In this document: positions 7,686 to 17,263 of the stretch, piece by piece | Layout: the number at the start of each line of letters is the position of its first letter | Numbering within the stretch: the first letter of the stretch is position 1 | Assembly: GCA_019084245.1 (NCBI GenBank) | Contig: JAHRFE010000011.1 | Span: forward strand, 1 to 44,665 | Length of the DNA stretch: 44,665 bases | Reading direction: 5' to 3' | Source of the DNA: Hoeflea sp. | GTDB taxonomy: Bacteria > Pseudomonadota > Alphaproteobacteria > Rhizobiales > Rhizobiaceae | Position numbers and translations under genes: made by a program | The notes under the pieces: model-generated | What the model was told of the DNA's origin: nothing | Database searches by the model: none | Seen by the model: only the letters and a program-made list of their open reading frames with translations

Positions 7686-8657
7686 ATGAGCACGAGTTCC
7701 TCCCATTCCAGGCTGGTCCGTAAACTGCGCGAGGCGCTCGGAGATGTGATCTGCGCGGCACTCGAGGACAACGATGTTGTTGAAATCATGCTCAACCCGG
7801 ACGGACGGCTGTTTGTCGAGCGGCTGGGCGAGGGGATGGCAAGGATTGGCGATCTGCAGGTGGGCGCGGCCGAGATCATAATTGGCAGCGTTGCACACGC
7901 CCTGCAGACAGAGGCGGATGACGAACAGCCTATTATTTCCGGTGAACTGCCGGTCGGCGGGCATCGGTTCGAGGGACTACTTCCCCCGGTGGTGAGTGCG
8001 CCCAGCTTCACCATCCGCCGGCGCGCATCCCGTCTGATCCCGCTTGCGGACTATGTCAGCAGCGGCGTGATGACCGGGCTTCAGGCAAGCCTTATTCGAC
8101 GCGCCATTCAGGAACGGCTGAATATAGTCGTCTCCGGTGGAACAGGATCGGGCAAGACGACATTGGCCAACGCAGCTATCGCCGAAATCGTCCAGTCTGC
8201 TCCATCGCATCGGTTGCTCATTCTGGAAGACACGGCCGAGATCCAGTGCGCGGCCGAGAACGCGGTTTGCCTGCACACGACCGACAGCACCGACATGGCG
8301 CGGCTTCTAAAAAGCACGATGCGTTTGCGCCCCGACCGCATCATCGTCGGCGAAGTCCGGGACGGCGCCGCGCTAACCCTTCTCAAGGCTTGGAACACAG
8401 GCCACCCGGGCGGGATCACCACCATACACGCCAACACCGCGCATTCCGCGCTGCGGCGCCTCGAGCAGCTGACCGCCGAGGTGAGCCAGCAGCAGATGAG
8501 AGAAGTGATCGGCGAAGCTGTCGATCTCGTCGTCTCCATCGAACGAACGGCGACCGGCCGGCGTGTGCGTGACGTGATGCGCGTTACCGGTTTCGACGGG
8601 GCGACTTACGAAACAGACCACAATTCCCAGATCGACGAGGACAGCCATGCCGCATAA
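7686..8657 (+). CDS. trbB: TrbB conjugal transfer ATPase (VirB11 family)
   Basis: This 323-residue hexameric traffic ATPase powers pilus assembly and substrate handover at the inner face of the type IV secretion channel. The N-terminal domain (1-120) precedes a RecA-like domain with Walker [10 protein letters not shown] (151-159), the Asp box LEDTAEIQC, Walker B-like [16 protein letters not shown] and the His box [13 protein letters not shown]. The ATG at 7686 follows GGAG. The frame is open upstream to a GTG at 7494, but that stretch holds the hairpin leader and is not TrbB-like. It is the first gene of an eleven-gene operon. In Ti plasmids a luxI-type gene precedes trbB. Here that gene has moved to 29.2 kb. 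Confidence 0.95.
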   Translation: MSTSSSHSRLVRKLREALGDVICAALEDNDVVEIMLNPDGRLFVERLGEGMARIGDLQVGAAEIIIGSVAHALQTEADDEQPIISGELPVGGHRFEGLLPPVVSAPSFTIRRRASRLIPLADYVSSGVMTGLQASLIRRAIQERLNIVVSGGTGSGKTTLANAAIAEIVQSAPSHRLLILEDTAEIQCAAENAVCLHTTDSTDMARLLKSTMRLRPDRIIVGEVRDGAALTLLKAWNTGHPGGITTIHANTAHSALRRLEQLTAEVSQQQMREVIGEAVDLVVSIERTATGRRVRDVMRVTGFDGATYETDHNSQIDEDSHAA

Positions 8658-9021
8658 CTTCCGCAGAAACGCCTTTATGGGAGCGATATTTGCCTTGCTT
8701 TGTGTGGGCGTCGCGTCCCCAGCCCTCGCAAGCTCTGGCGGCGGTCTGCCATGGGAGGGACCGCTCCAGCAGATCCAGGAATCGATTACCGGCCCGGTTG
8801 CGGGCTTTATCGCGCTCGCCGCCGTCGCTGTCGCCGGCGGCATGTTGATCTTCGGCGGCGAACTCAACGACTTCGCGCGGCGGCTGATGTATGTCGTCCT
8901 TGTCGCCGGTATTCTGCTTGGCGCGACCCAGATCGTCGGACTGTTCGGCGCATCGGGTGCCTCGATCGGCCTCCCAGATCAGGCTGCCCCGGGCGGGCGA
9001 GGGGAGGGTACTGATGGCTGA
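8647..9021 (+). CDS. trbC: TrbC pilin subunit (VirB2 family)
   Basis: This 124-residue precursor of the conjugative pilin has a signal peptide ending near PALASSGGG and two hydrophobic helices ([20 protein letters not shown] and [20 protein letters not shown]) separated by a short polar loop. The start overlaps the trbB stop by 11 bases. RP4-type TrbC is cyclised after removal of a C-terminal tail by a TraF peptidase. A TraF homologue is encoded at 31982-32512, so the same maturation is likely here. Confidence 0.92.
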   Translation: MPHNFRRNAFMGAIFALLCVGVASPALASSGGGLPWEGPLQQIQESITGPVAGFIALAAVAVAGGMLIFGGELNDFARRLMYVVLVAGILLGATQIVGLFGASGASIGLPDQAAPGGRGEGTDG

Positions 9022-9313
9022 AGCCGGCGCACCCCTTTCCCGCTCACCCATCCATCGCGCATTGTCGCGGCCGAACCATCTGATGGGCGCCGACCGCGAA
9101 CTCGTGCTTCTGACCGGGCTCGCCACGGTCATTCTCATCTTCGTGGTGCTGACCTGGTTCTCGGTGTTGCTTGGCATTGCGATCTGGATCGCCGTTGTCG
9201 GGATCCTCCGGATTATGGCCAAGGCCGATCCGATGATGCGGCAGGTCTATCTGCGCCACATCGGCTATCGACCGACTTATCGGCCGACGTCATCGCCATG
9301 GCGGAGGTACTGA
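9014..9313 (+). CDS. trbD: TrbD mating-pair formation protein (VirB3 family)
   Basis: This is a 99-residue inner-membrane protein. A polar N terminus ([20 protein letters not shown]) precedes one long or two short membrane helices ([20 protein letters not shown] and [17 protein letters not shown]) and a basic tail. VirB3-like proteins associate with the VirB4/TrbE ATPase encoded immediately downstream. The ATG at 9014 has AGGG 6 bases upstream and overlaps the trbC stop. The frame is open further upstream, but that part is antisense-like and unsupported. Confidence 0.92.
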   Translation: MAEAGAPLSRSPIHRALSRPNHLMGADRELVLLTGLATVILIFVVLTWFSVLLGIAIWIAVVGILRIMAKADPMMRQVYLRHIGYRPTYRPTSSPWRRY

Positions 9314-9319
9314 CCTCCC

Positions 9320-11764
9320 ATGGTGGCGCTCAATCAATTCCGAAACTCAAAACCGTCGTTTTCCGACTTGTTGCCCTATGCAGGCCTGGTCGCCGACGGG
9401 ATTATCCTGCTGAAGGACGGCTCACTGATGGCGGGCTGGTATTTTGCGGGACCGGATTCGGAAAGCTCGACCAATGTGGAGCGCAACGAGGTGTCGCGCC
9501 AGATCAATGCCATCCTTTCACGGCTCGGAACCGGATGGATGATCCAGGTCGAGGCCCTGCGTGTGCCGACGACGGCCTATCCGGCGCGAGAAGTCTGCCA
9601 TTTCCCCGATCCGGTCACACGGGCGATCGACGAAGAGCGTCGCGCACATTTCGAGGCCGAGCGCGGCCATTATGAGAGTCAGCATGCTCTCGTTCTCACT
9701 TATCACCCACCGGAACCGCGCCGGTCCGCCATGGCACGCTATGTCTATTCCGACGAGGCAAGCCGATCTGAGACCTATGCGAACCGCGTCCTCAATTCGT
9801 TCCAGACCTCGATCCGCGAGGTCGAGCAGTATCTCGGCAACGTGCTTTCGATCCGGCGCATGGTGACACGCACAATTAGCGATCCAGAAACAGGAAGCGA
9901 GGCGCGCTATGACGAGCTCTTCCAGTTCATCCGCTTCTGCATCCTCGGCGAGAACTATCCAGTCCGCCTACCGGCGATCCCGATGTATCTCGACTGGCTG
10001 GTCACCGCCGAGTTCCATCACGGTCTTTCTCCGATGGTCGACGGCAGATATCTGGCCGTGGTCGGCATTGACGGCTTTCCAGCCGAGAGTTTTCCTGGAA
10101 TCCTCAATTCGCTCGACCTGATGCCGCTCACCTATCGCTGGTCCAGCCGGTTCATCTTTCTCGACGATCAGGAGGCGCGCCAGAAGCTCGAGCGCACGCG
10201 CAAGAAATGGCAGCAGAAAGTCCGGCCATTCTTCGACCAGCTCTTCCAGACCCAAAGCCGCTCGGTCGACCTGGACGCCATGACGATGGTGGCCGAAACC
10301 GAGGACGCAATTGCAGCGGCCTCTTCCCAGCTGGTCGCCTATGGCTATTACACGCCTGTCATCGTCATGTTCGAGACCGACGAAGCTCGTCTGCGCGATC
10401 AAGCGGAGGCTGTCCGACGGCTGATCCAGGCCGAAGGCTTCGGTGCCCGGATCGAGACGCTCAATGCGACCGAGGCCTATCTCGGCAGCCTGCCCGGCAA
10501 TACCTACGCCAATATCCGCGAACCTCTCATCAACACAAGCAATCTGGCTGATCTGATTCCGGTCAATTCCGTATGGGCGGGCAGCGCCGTGGCGCCTTGC
10601 CCCTTCTATCCTCCCAATGCCCCGCCGCTGATGCAAGTCGCCAGCGGTTCGTCTCCCTTCCGGTTGAACCTGCATGTCGACGATGTCGGCCATACGCTGA
10701 TCTTCGGGCCGACGGGGTCGGGAAAGTCGACCTTGCTGGCGCTGATCGCGGCACAGTTCCGCCGGTACGAAGCGGCGCAAATCTTCGCCTTCGATAAAGG
10801 CAAATCGCTCTACCCGCTGACCAAGGCCGCCGGCGGCGATCACTATGAGATCGGGGCAGGGGAGGGTGCGCTCGCATTCTGTCCGCTGGCCGAGCTTTCG
10901 ACCGACGGGGATCGGGCATGGGCAGCCGAGTGGGTCGAAACGCTTATTTCCATGCAGGGAGTGACCATCACACCCGATCACCGCAACGCGATCGCCCGTC
11001 AGATCGCCCTGATGGCCGAGGCGCGCGGCCGATCGCTCTCGGATTTCGTGAGCGGCGTTCAGATGCGCGAGATCAAGACCGCGCTTCACCATTACACGGT
11101 CGACGGTCCGATGGGACAGCTCCTCGATGCCGAGCAAGACGGGTTGACGCTTGGGATGTTCCAGACCTTCGAGGTCGAGGAACTCATGAATATGGGCGAG
11201 CGCAATCTCGTCCCTGTCCTTCTCTATCTCTTCCGCAGGATCGAGAAGCGCCTGAGCGGGAACCCAAGCCTGATAATCCTCGACGAGGCCTGGCTGATGC
11301 TCGGCCACGCAACGTTCCGTGACAAGATCAGGGAATGGCTCAAGGTCCTGCGAAAGGCCAACTGCGCCGTCGTTCTCGCCACACAGTCGATCTCGGATGC
11401 CGAGCAGTCCGGTATTATCGACGTGCTCAAGGAAAGCTGTCCGACCAAGATATGCCTGCCGAATGGCGCCGCGCGTGAACCCGGAACACGCGAATTCTAC
11501 GAACGGATCGGTTTCAACGAGCGGCAGATCGAGATCGTCGCAACCGCCATTCCGAAGCGGGAATACTACGTCGCGTCTCCAGATGGGCGGCGTCTGTTCG
11601 ACATGACACTTGGACCCGTCGCGCTCGCCTTTGTCGGCGCGTCGGGCAAGAGCGATCTCAAACGCATCGATGATCTCAGCCAACAACATGGACCGGCTTG
11701 GCCGATGCACTGGTTGCAGGGAAGGGGAGTGAACAATGCGAAACGCATTCTCTCGATCAACTAA
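9320..11764 (+). CDS. trbE: TrbE conjugal transfer ATPase (VirB4 family)
   Basis: This 814-residue protein is the largest ATPase of the mating-pair channel. It is needed for pilus biogenesis and DNA transfer. The N-terminal CagE/TrbE domain spans about 1-400. The RecA-like domain has Walker A GPTGSGKST (463-471), Walker B SLIILDEAWLML (about 649-660) and the conserved VLATQSISDAEQSGI. The length is typical. It starts six bases after trbD and its 3' end overlaps trbJ by 29 bases. The long reverse-strand open frame inside it (9968-11710) is a coding shadow. Confidence 0.96.
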   Translation: MVALNQFRNSKPSFSDLLPYAGLVADGIILLKDGSLMAGWYFAGPDSESSTNVERNEVSRQINAILSRLGTGWMIQVEALRVPTTAYPAREVCHFPDPVTRAIDEERRAHFEAERGHYESQHALVLTYHPPEPRRSAMARYVYSDEASRSETYANRVLNSFQTSIREVEQYLGNVLSIRRMVTRTISDPETGSEARYDELFQFIRFCILGENYPVRLPAIPMYLDWLVTAEFHHGLSPMVDGRYLAVVGIDGFPAESFPGILNSLDLMPLTYRWSSRFIFLDDQEARQKLERTRKKWQQKVRPFFDQLFQTQSRSVDLDAMTMVAETEDAIAAASSQLVAYGYYTPVIVMFETDEARLRDQAEAVRRLIQAEGFGARIETLNATEAYLGSLPGNTYANIREPLINTSNLADLIPVNSVWAGSAVAPCPFYPPNAPPLMQVASGSSPFRLNLHVDDVGHTLIFGPTGSGKSTLLALIAAQFRRYEAAQIFAFDKGKSLYPLTKAAGGDHYEIGAGEGALAFCPLAELSTDGDRAWAAEWVETLISMQGVTITPDHRNAIARQIALMAEARGRSLSDFVSGVQMREIKTALHHYTVDGPMGQLLDAEQDGLTLGMFQTFEVEELMNMGERNLVPVLLYLFRRIEKRLSGNPSLIILDEAWLMLGHATFRDKIREWLKVLRKANCAVVLATQSISDAEQSGIIDVLKESCPTKICLPNGAAREPGTREFYERIGFNERQIEIVATAIPKREYYVASPDGRRLFDMTLGPVALAFVGASGKSDLKRIDDLSQQHGPAWPMHWLQGRGVNNAKRILSIN

Positions 11765-12536
11765 AATTGCCGTCGCGGCTCTGACGGTGGCCGCGTGGTT
11801 GCCGATCGTTCATGCCGATGCCGGCACCGTGACGGGCGGGGCGACCGAATGGACGCAGATCCTGAATAATACCGAACTTGTCAGTCTCGTCGGGCAGTCG
11901 ACCGAGCAAATCGGCAATCAGATGACGCAGATCACGCAGTTGGCGGAGCAGATCCAGAACCAGCTGAAGATCTACGAAAACATGCTCCAGAACACGCTGA
12001 CCCTTCCGAACCAGGTCTGGGGTCAGGTGGAAAGCGATCTCAACAGGCTTCGCGGCCTCGTCAATCAGGGTCAGTCAATTGCTTTCTCGATGGGCAATGC
12101 TGACGATGTGCTTCGGCAGCGGTTCCAAAGTTTTGCCGATTTCAAGTCGGGGCTCACCAGCGGCGAGACGTTTTCCGCAAATTATCAGACCTGGTCGGAC
12201 ACCAATCGCGACACTATTGCCGCAACGCTCAAGGCTGCAGGTCTGACTGCGGACCAGTTCAGCTCCGAGGAATCGACGATGAGCCAGTTGCGGTCGATGT
12301 CGCAAAGTGCGGTCGGTCAAATGCAAGCGCTTCAGCTCGGCCACCAGATTGCGGCCCAGCAGGTAGCCCAGGCCCAGAAGCTGCGGGGACTCGTCTCCCA
12401 GCAAGTGACGATGATGGGCACCTGGTATCAGTCCGAGCAAGCGGCCAAAGACCTCGCCCAGAACCGTCGCGAGGAATTCTTCAAGTCGACCACGCCCTCC
12501 ACCTCGGGTGGGCAGGAAATGGAACCGCGCTGGTGA
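11736..12536 (+). CDS. trbJ: TrbJ mating-pair formation protein (VirB5 family)
   Basis: This 266-residue exported protein has a signal peptide (AALTVAAWLPIVHADAG) and a long coiled-coil region rich in Gln (STEQIGNQMTQITQLAEQIQ, residues ~55-90). VirB5-like proteins sit at the pilus tip or periplasmic side. The ATG at 11736 has GGGGAG 7 bases upstream. The C terminus ends in GGQEMEPRW. Nearly the same word (GGQEMRPRW) is near the C terminus of the next protein, TrbK. Confidence 0.92.
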   Translation: MRNAFSRSTKIAVAALTVAAWLPIVHADAGTVTGGATEWTQILNNTELVSLVGQSTEQIGNQMTQITQLAEQIQNQLKIYENMLQNTLTLPNQVWGQVESDLNRLRGLVNQGQSIAFSMGNADDVLRQRFQSFADFKSGLTSGETFSANYQTWSDTNRDTIAATLKAAGLTADQFSSEESTMSQLRSMSQSAVGQMQALQLGHQIAAQQVAQAQKLRGLVSQQVTMMGTWYQSEQAAKDLAQNRREEFFKSTTPSTSGGQEMEPRW

Positions 12537-12742
12537 ACAGGTCCACTATTTTCATTGCGATCGTCCTCGCAGTCATCGGAATCGGCGGAATCGTCGTTTG
12601 GAAGATCATCCTGCCGTCCAACGCCCCCACATCTGCCGGCACATCAGCGCCGGCGCCACAGAAATTTGACACGACGGGCGGGCAGGAGATGCGTCCGCGC
12701 TGGAAGACAGATGAAAGTGAGGGCGATGAGGCGGAAAACTAA
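12533..12742 (+). CDS. trbK: TrbK-like small membrane protein (entry-exclusion position)
   Basis: This 69-residue protein starts at a GTG that overlaps the trbJ stop (GTGA). One N-terminal membrane helix (IFIAIVLAVIGIGGIVVW) is followed by a Pro/Ala-rich linker and GGQEMRPRW. In Ti plasmids TrbK at this position mediates entry exclusion and is a lipoprotein. I see no lipobox Cys here, so it matches the TrbK-alt type, anchored by its helix. Function is inferred from position and general form. Confidence 0.8.
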   Translation: MNRSTIFIAIVLAVIGIGGIVVWKIILPSNAPTSAGTSAPAPQKFDTTGGQEMRPRWKTDESEGDEAEN

Positions 12743-13889
12743 GGTCTTCTTTGCAGCTGCGCTCGCGCTCGCCCTGTTCGCGGGGCCCGCGTTTGCCCAA
12801 GAAGGCACGCTGTTGACAAATCTCGAGAACGAAATCGCCAGTGCTGCCCAGGGATGGCAGAGCACCATCCTGAACGCGGCACGGTCGCTGTTCTGGATTC
12901 TCGCCGGAATCGAGGTCGGGATTGCCGCCGTCTGGTTGGCGATCGCCGCCGCCTCGCTCGACACATGGTTCGCAGAGCTTGTCCGCCGCATCATGTTCAT
13001 CGGGCTCTTCGTTTTCATACTTGAGCAAGGGCCAGACTTCGCAAAGGCCGTGGTTGACAGCCTGTACCAGATCGGCGCCGGCGGCGGTTCTGCATCGCCC
13101 GCCAATGTCTTCAATGCCGGGCTGCAGGTGGCAAGCGCCATGTCAGCCAAGGCCCAGTTCGGCCTGTTCGAGGATAACGCTCTGGCGATCGCCGCTGTCT
13201 TCGCAATGGTGGTCGTGGTCATCTCTTTCAGCCTGGTCGCGGCAATCTTCGTTGCCGTCATGGCGGAAATGTATGTCGGACTGCTCGCCGGCATGATCAT
13301 GCTCGGGCTCGGCGGCTCGAGCTACACCAAGGATTTCTCGATCCGCTATCTCGTCTACGCTTTCTCCGTTGGCATGAAACTGATGGCGCTCGTGATGATC
13401 GCCCGGATCGGCTCGGAAGTCCTGATCGGCCTCGCCAATACGCCGTCAAACAGCGACGAGTTCCTCTCCACACTGGCGATCGCCGGCATCTCCGTCGTGG
13501 TGTTCGTCATCGCCATGTATGTGCCGAACATTGTGCAAGGGATGGTGCAGGGCGTTTCCGTTACGGGCGGCATGGAAGCCATACGCCATGGCGGGCAGGC
13601 CGCAAGCTTTGCCGCCGGAGGTGCTGCGCTCGCCACGGGCGGGGCGAGGGCAGGGGCCGCGGCCTATTCCAATGCCCGCGCCGGCGGCAGCTCGTTCGGT
13701 GCGGCCGCACTCAAGGGCATGGCAAGCGGTGTCGGCGCGGCTGGAGGTGCCGTTGCATCCGCTTCGCGTGACAAGGCGATCGGAGTGCCCGGCACATGGG
13801 GCGCTTCGACGCTTGGACTTGCGAACGCAAAGCTTGATCAGGGTCAGGGTCGTCCAGATCCAAGCCCGAACCGTGACGAGAAAGCGTGA
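12726..13889 (+). CDS. trbL: TrbL mating-pair channel protein (VirB6 family)
   Basis: This 387-residue polytopic inner-membrane protein has an N-terminal signal-like helix ([17 protein letters not shown]). At least five further hydrophobic segments lie between residues 50 and 300 (e.g. [20 protein letters not shown]). A Gly/Ala-rich, poorly structured cytoplasmic tail fills residues 300-387. VirB6-like proteins help DNA cross the inner membrane. The ATG at 12726 follows GAGGG and overlaps trbK by 17 bases. The frame is open upstream from 12555, but that part duplicates trbK. Confidence 0.93.
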   Translation: MRRKTKVFFAAALALALFAGPAFAQEGTLLTNLENEIASAAQGWQSTILNAARSLFWILAGIEVGIAAVWLAIAAASLDTWFAELVRRIMFIGLFVFILEQGPDFAKAVVDSLYQIGAGGGSASPANVFNAGLQVASAMSAKAQFGLFEDNALAIAAVFAMVVVVISFSLVAAIFVAVMAEMYVGLLAGMIMLGLGGSSYTKDFSIRYLVYAFSVGMKLMALVMIARIGSEVLIGLANTPSNSDEFLSTLAIAGISVVVFVIAMYVPNIVQGMVQGVSVTGGMEAIRHGGQAASFAAGGAALATGGARAGAAAYSNARAGGSSFGAAALKGMASGVGAAGGAVASASRDKAIGVPGTWGASTLGLANAKLDQGQGRPDPSPNRDEKA

Positions 13890-13897
13890 CAGAGACC

Positions 13898-14560
13898 ATG
13901 GCCAAAACACATCCTCCCGAGAACCCCTATCTCGCCGCACGTCAGGAATGGAACGAGCGTTACGGCTCCTATGTCAAAGCGGCGGCTGCCTGGCGGATCG
14001 TCGGTATCACCGGCATGTGCATGGCGGTGATCGGGTTTTCCTACGCGCTTTATCAGAGCACTCAGGTCAAGCTCGTTCCCTACATCGTGGAAGTCGACAA
14101 GCTCGGGACCGCCGCGACCATCGGGTTTCCACAACAGATCGAATATGCCGACGCCCGAGTAGTGCGTGCGACACTTGGAAGCTTCGTATCGAACTTCCGC
14201 TCCGTCACACCCGACGCGATAGTGCAGAAGCAATATATCGACCGCGTCTATGCGCTGCTGAGATCATCGGACCCGGCGACCGAGAAGGTGAATGCCTGGT
14301 TCCGCAACAACTCGCCGTTCGACAGGGCAAGATCGAAGACGGTTGCCATCGAGGTCACCAACATCGTGCCGCTTTCCAACCAGAGCTACCAGATCGACTG
14401 GACGGAATATGAGCGCGACCGGCAGGGCAAGGAGATCGCTACCAGGCGGTTCCGTGGCGTCGCCACGGTGGCGTTAACCCCGCCACAGGATGAGGCGGTC
14501 ATACGGCTCAACCCCATCGGCCTCTACCTCAAGGATTTTGACTGGACAGCGCAGTTGTGA
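13898..14560 (+). CDS. trbF: TrbF mating-pair formation protein (VirB8 family)
   Basis: This is a 220-residue single-pass inner-membrane protein. The N-terminal cytoplasmic motif [19 protein letters not shown] is typical. One helix follows ([20 protein letters not shown]) and then a periplasmic NTF2-like domain with [19 protein letters not shown] and [12 protein letters not shown]. VirB8-like proteins scaffold the channel. I chose the ATG at 13898. A GTG at 13886, overlapping the trbL stop, would add four residues and is a fair alternative. Confidence 0.93.
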   Translation: MAKTHPPENPYLAARQEWNERYGSYVKAAAAWRIVGITGMCMAVIGFSYALYQSTQVKLVPYIVEVDKLGTAATIGFPQQIEYADARVVRATLGSFVSNFRSVTPDAIVQKQYIDRVYALLRSSDPATEKVNAWFRNNSPFDRARSKTVAIEVTNIVPLSNQSYQIDWTEYERDRQGKEIATRRFRGVATVALTPPQDEAVIRLNPIGLYLKDFDWTAQL

Positions 14561-14580
14561 ACGCGCGCAAGGATAGAAAC

Positions 14581-15405
14581 ATGAAGAAAAGCATGCCCCC
14601 CGCCATCGCGCTTTGCGCCAGCGTCATGGTCTCGGTGACAAGCCTGCCGGTCTCCGCACAGCAGTTGAGCAGCAATGAAACCCGCGGGACACAGCTTTCC
14701 GGACAGTGGCAGCACAGCCGGGGCGTTGTAACGCGAGGGCCGGACGGCAAGGTGGTATTTCTCTACGGCGAGGTCCAGCCCTCGGTCGTCTGCTCGCCGT
14801 TACAGGTCTGCGACATCGAGCTTCAGGCCGGCGAGATCGTTCGGGACGTGCTCGTCGGTGACACGGTACGGTGGAAGGTCGATCCGGCGACATCCGGCGC
14901 GCCGAACGGTCAGGCGGTGCATCTGATCGTCAAACCTGCCGAGGCAGGGCTCATGACGTCGATGGTCGTGACCACCTCGCGGCGGACCTATCACATCCAG
15001 CTCAAGTCCCATCCGACCCAGTACATGGCTCGCATCGGCTTCGACTACCCCGAGGACATCAATGCGCGTTTCGCCGAGATCAACGCACGGATCGAGGCGA
15101 GCGTCGTTCCCGGCGCCGGCGTTCCCGCCGACCAGCTCGACTTCTCCTTCCATGTCAGTGGGTCCGCGCGCTGGCGGCCGACGCGGATCTATAGCGACGG
15201 CATGAAGACCTTCATCCAGTTTCCGTCTTCGCTTTCGGGTCAGGATGCACCGGTGTTGTTCGTCGTCTCCGGCGGCGAAAACCGGATCGTCAACTATCGG
15301 ATGAAGGGAACAATGATGGTGGTCGACTACAATATCGATCGAGCGATCCTAGTCTCGGGCGTCGGGCGCCAGCAGCAGAAGATCAAAATCCGGCGGGGAG
15401 GGTAG
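14581..15405 (+). CDS. trbG: TrbG mating-pair formation protein (VirB9 family)
   Basis: This 274-residue periplasmic/outer-membrane core protein has a signal peptide ([20 protein letters not shown]) and the beta-rich VirB9/CagX fold: [47 protein letters not shown]. The C-terminal domain has [18 protein letters not shown] and [20 protein letters not shown]. The ATG at 14581 has AAGGA 7 bases upstream. A GTG at 14557 overlapping trbF is possible but would spoil the signal peptide. Confidence 0.93.
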   Translation: MKKSMPPAIALCASVMVSVTSLPVSAQQLSSNETRGTQLSGQWQHSRGVVTRGPDGKVVFLYGEVQPSVVCSPLQVCDIELQAGEIVRDVLVGDTVRWKVDPATSGAPNGQAVHLIVKPAEAGLMTSMVVTTSRRTYHIQLKSHPTQYMARIGFDYPEDINARFAEINARIEASVVPGAGVPADQLDFSFHVSGSARWRPTRIYSDGMKTFIQFPSSLSGQDAPVLFVVSGGENRIVNYRMKGTMMVVDYNIDRAILVSGVGRQQQKIKIRRGG

Positions 15406-15408
15406 GCG

Positions 15409-15885
15409 ATGTCGAAACTCCTCTCTTATCTTCGTTTTTCCGCCGCCCTCCTTTGCCTTGTCCTGCTGGCAGCTTGCCAGACAAAGGGGGGCCCGGGATT
15501 GACTCAAAGCGCAGTCACCGCCGAACTCTCAACCGAAGCCGCAAGCTCGATTGCCGCGGACATGGTGGAGCAGCTCGCGGAGCATATTGGACCCGGAAGC
15601 ACAACCATTGCACTCCGCGGCAATGACATCGTGTTCGGCCCGGCGCTCGAGACGTCCTTGCGGGAAAAAGGTTATGCCGTTGTGACCGACCAGGCGACCA
15701 CTCAAGCGGCTGTCGAACCGCTAGCCTATAGCATCGATCCGTTCGCAGACGGTGTGCTTGCGCGTATCTCGACCTTGAAGGTCGAGCTCACCCGGATGTA
15801 CACACTCGGTACGACAGGTACGACCGGAGCGGTACCCGCAAGTCCCTTGTCCGTCATGCAGCGGAGATCGGCGGACAGGTCATGA
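15409..15885 (+). CDS. trbH: TrbH lipoprotein of the mating-pair complex
   Basis: This 158-residue lipoprotein has an N-terminal signal peptide with a clear lipobox (CLVLLAACQ, Cys at about residue 23). It occupies the VirB7-like slot between trbG and trbI and should anchor the core complex to the outer membrane. The rest is a small alpha/beta domain. The stop overlaps the trbI start (ATGA). Confidence 0.9.
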   Translation: MSKLLSYLRFSAALLCLVLLAACQTKGGPGLTQSAVTAELSTEAASSIAADMVEQLAEHIGPGSTTIALRGNDIVFGPALETSLREKGYAVVTDQATTQAAVEPLAYSIDPFADGVLARISTLKVELTRMYTLGTTGTTGAVPASPLSVMQRRSADRS

Positions 15886-17183
15886 CACAATCGCTAAAGC
15901 TTGGTAGCGCCGGTGCCGAGAGTGGGCCAAGGATCCGAAGGCTGAATCGTGTGCCGATCATCGTTGCGATCATCCTCGTCCTGGTTTTTCTGGCGGCGAT
16001 CTTCTTCGGTCTCTCCTCGAGGGGATTGCATTTCGGGGACCGGCAGATCGACACGTCGTTGTCGCAACCAGCCTCCAATGATGCCGAAAGGCTCAAACAG
16101 GGCGTACCCGACGGGATCATCGGCGAGCCGAAGGGCATTCCGATGCAACCGACGCCAGCGGTCGAAAGGGGAGAACCAACTCCTAACCCGTTCACTCCGC
16201 CTGACCAAAGTCTTCAGAAGACAATAACGCCGCAAACCCCAGCCCTCGAGCCGGAGGTCGTGTGGCGCGCCCGGCTGCAGCGCGAGCAGGAAGAACAGAT
16301 GCTCCGCGAATATCATCGCCAGCAGATGGCAAGCATTCAGGCTGAGGAAGCCGCTGCCAACTCGCCGACAGCTGTCAATCTCAGGGGCCTCGATAACGAG
16401 AATGCTATGCCAGTCGCAGCATCACAACAGTCCGTATCACCTGCAGGAAAGTCAGGCAGTGCGATGGATCTATATCGCGCTGCGTTGCAGGCCGGTATTG
16501 GTGGACAGAATACCGATCCGAACGGGCAGGTTGGGAAGGCGCAGTTCTTCAACCAGGACATCGCTGACCTCGGCTACCTGCCAAATTCGGTTGTTCCGCA
16601 AATGTCGCCCTTTGAACTGAAACGGGGATCGGTCATTCCGGCGACGCTCGTTACCGGTATCAACTCCGATCTTCCCGGTCGCATCACTGCCCAGATATCA
16701 CAAAACGTCTACGACAGCGCGACCGGCCGGCGACTGCTCATCCCGCAAGGAACAAAACTGTTGGGGCGCTACGATTCCGATGTTTCGTTCGGGCAAAACC
16801 GGGTGCTCGTCGTCTGGACCGATATCATCTTTCCGAACGGATCAACGCTGCAGATCGGCGGCATGGCTGGTACCGATGCAGCCGGCTATGGCGGGTTCAA
16901 CGACAAGGTCAACAACCACTATCTCAAGACATTTGGCTCGGCGATCCTCGTCGCCCTGATCGGCGCAGGGACGGACATGCTGCTTCCGAAAGATAGTACC
17001 ACCACAACGACGGACAGCGCGGCGGACGCGGCCAGGCGGTCCTTTGCCCAGACCTTCGGGCAGATCTCGCAGCAAACCGTGTCGAAAAACCTCAATGTCC
17101 AGCCCACGCTCGAAATCAGGCCGGGTTATCGCTTCAACGTCCTGGTCGATCAGGACATCGTTTTCCCAAAAGCCTATCAATGA
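15882..17183 (+). CDS. trbI: TrbI mating-pair formation protein (VirB10 family)
   Basis: This is a 433-residue energy-coupling core protein spanning both membranes. A cytoplasmic N terminus precedes one helix (VPIIVAIILVLVFLAAIFFG). A long Pro/Gln-rich periplasmic linker follows (60-180). The conserved C-terminal TrbI/VirB10 barrel holds LKRGSVIPATLVTGINSDLP, SATGRRLLIPQGTKLLGRYD, RVLVVWTDIIFPNG and the end NVLVDQDIVF. It is the last trb gene. The dyad before traR begins seven bases after its stop. Confidence 0.95.
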   Translation: MTQSLKLGSAGAESGPRIRRLNRVPIIVAIILVLVFLAAIFFGLSSRGLHFGDRQIDTSLSQPASNDAERLKQGVPDGIIGEPKGIPMQPTPAVERGEPTPNPFTPPDQSLQKTITPQTPALEPEVVWRARLQREQEEQMLREYHRQQMASIQAEEAAANSPTAVNLRGLDNENAMPVAASQQSVSPAGKSGSAMDLYRAALQAGIGGQNTDPNGQVGKAQFFNQDIADLGYLPNSVVPQMSPFELKRGSVIPATLVTGINSDLPGRITAQISQNVYDSATGRRLLIPQGTKLLGRYDSDVSFGQNRVLVVWTDIIFPNGSTLQIGGMAGTDAAGYGGFNDKVNNHYLKTFGSAILVALIGAGTDMLLPKDSTTTTTDSAADAARRSFAQTFGQISQQTVSKNLNVQPTLEIRPGYRFNVLVDQDIVFPKAYQ

Positions 17184-17189
17184 TTCTGA

Positions 17190-17206
17190 TGTCGGAAATC
17201 CCGACA
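17190..17206 (+). promoter_or_regulatory. TGTCGG-N5-CCGACA dyad (proposed tra box) before traR
   Basis: A perfect 6-bp inverted repeat with a 5-base spacer, 58 bases before the traR start. The core GTCGG-N5-CCGAC recurs only at 29080-29094 and 35967-35981 in this window. Both lie before quorum-sensing or transfer genes. Assignment as a LuxR-type binding site is inference. Confidence 0.6.
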
Positions 17207-17263
17207 CCTCAACGTGGCAGAGCTTGTTTCCGCAGCTCATCACCATGCCGGAATTTTATTATC

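Noticed and set aside
9968-11710. 580-codon open frame antisense to trbE
   Set aside because: It mirrors the codon structure of trbE, has no recognisable domain, and trbE is certain. High-GC shadow.
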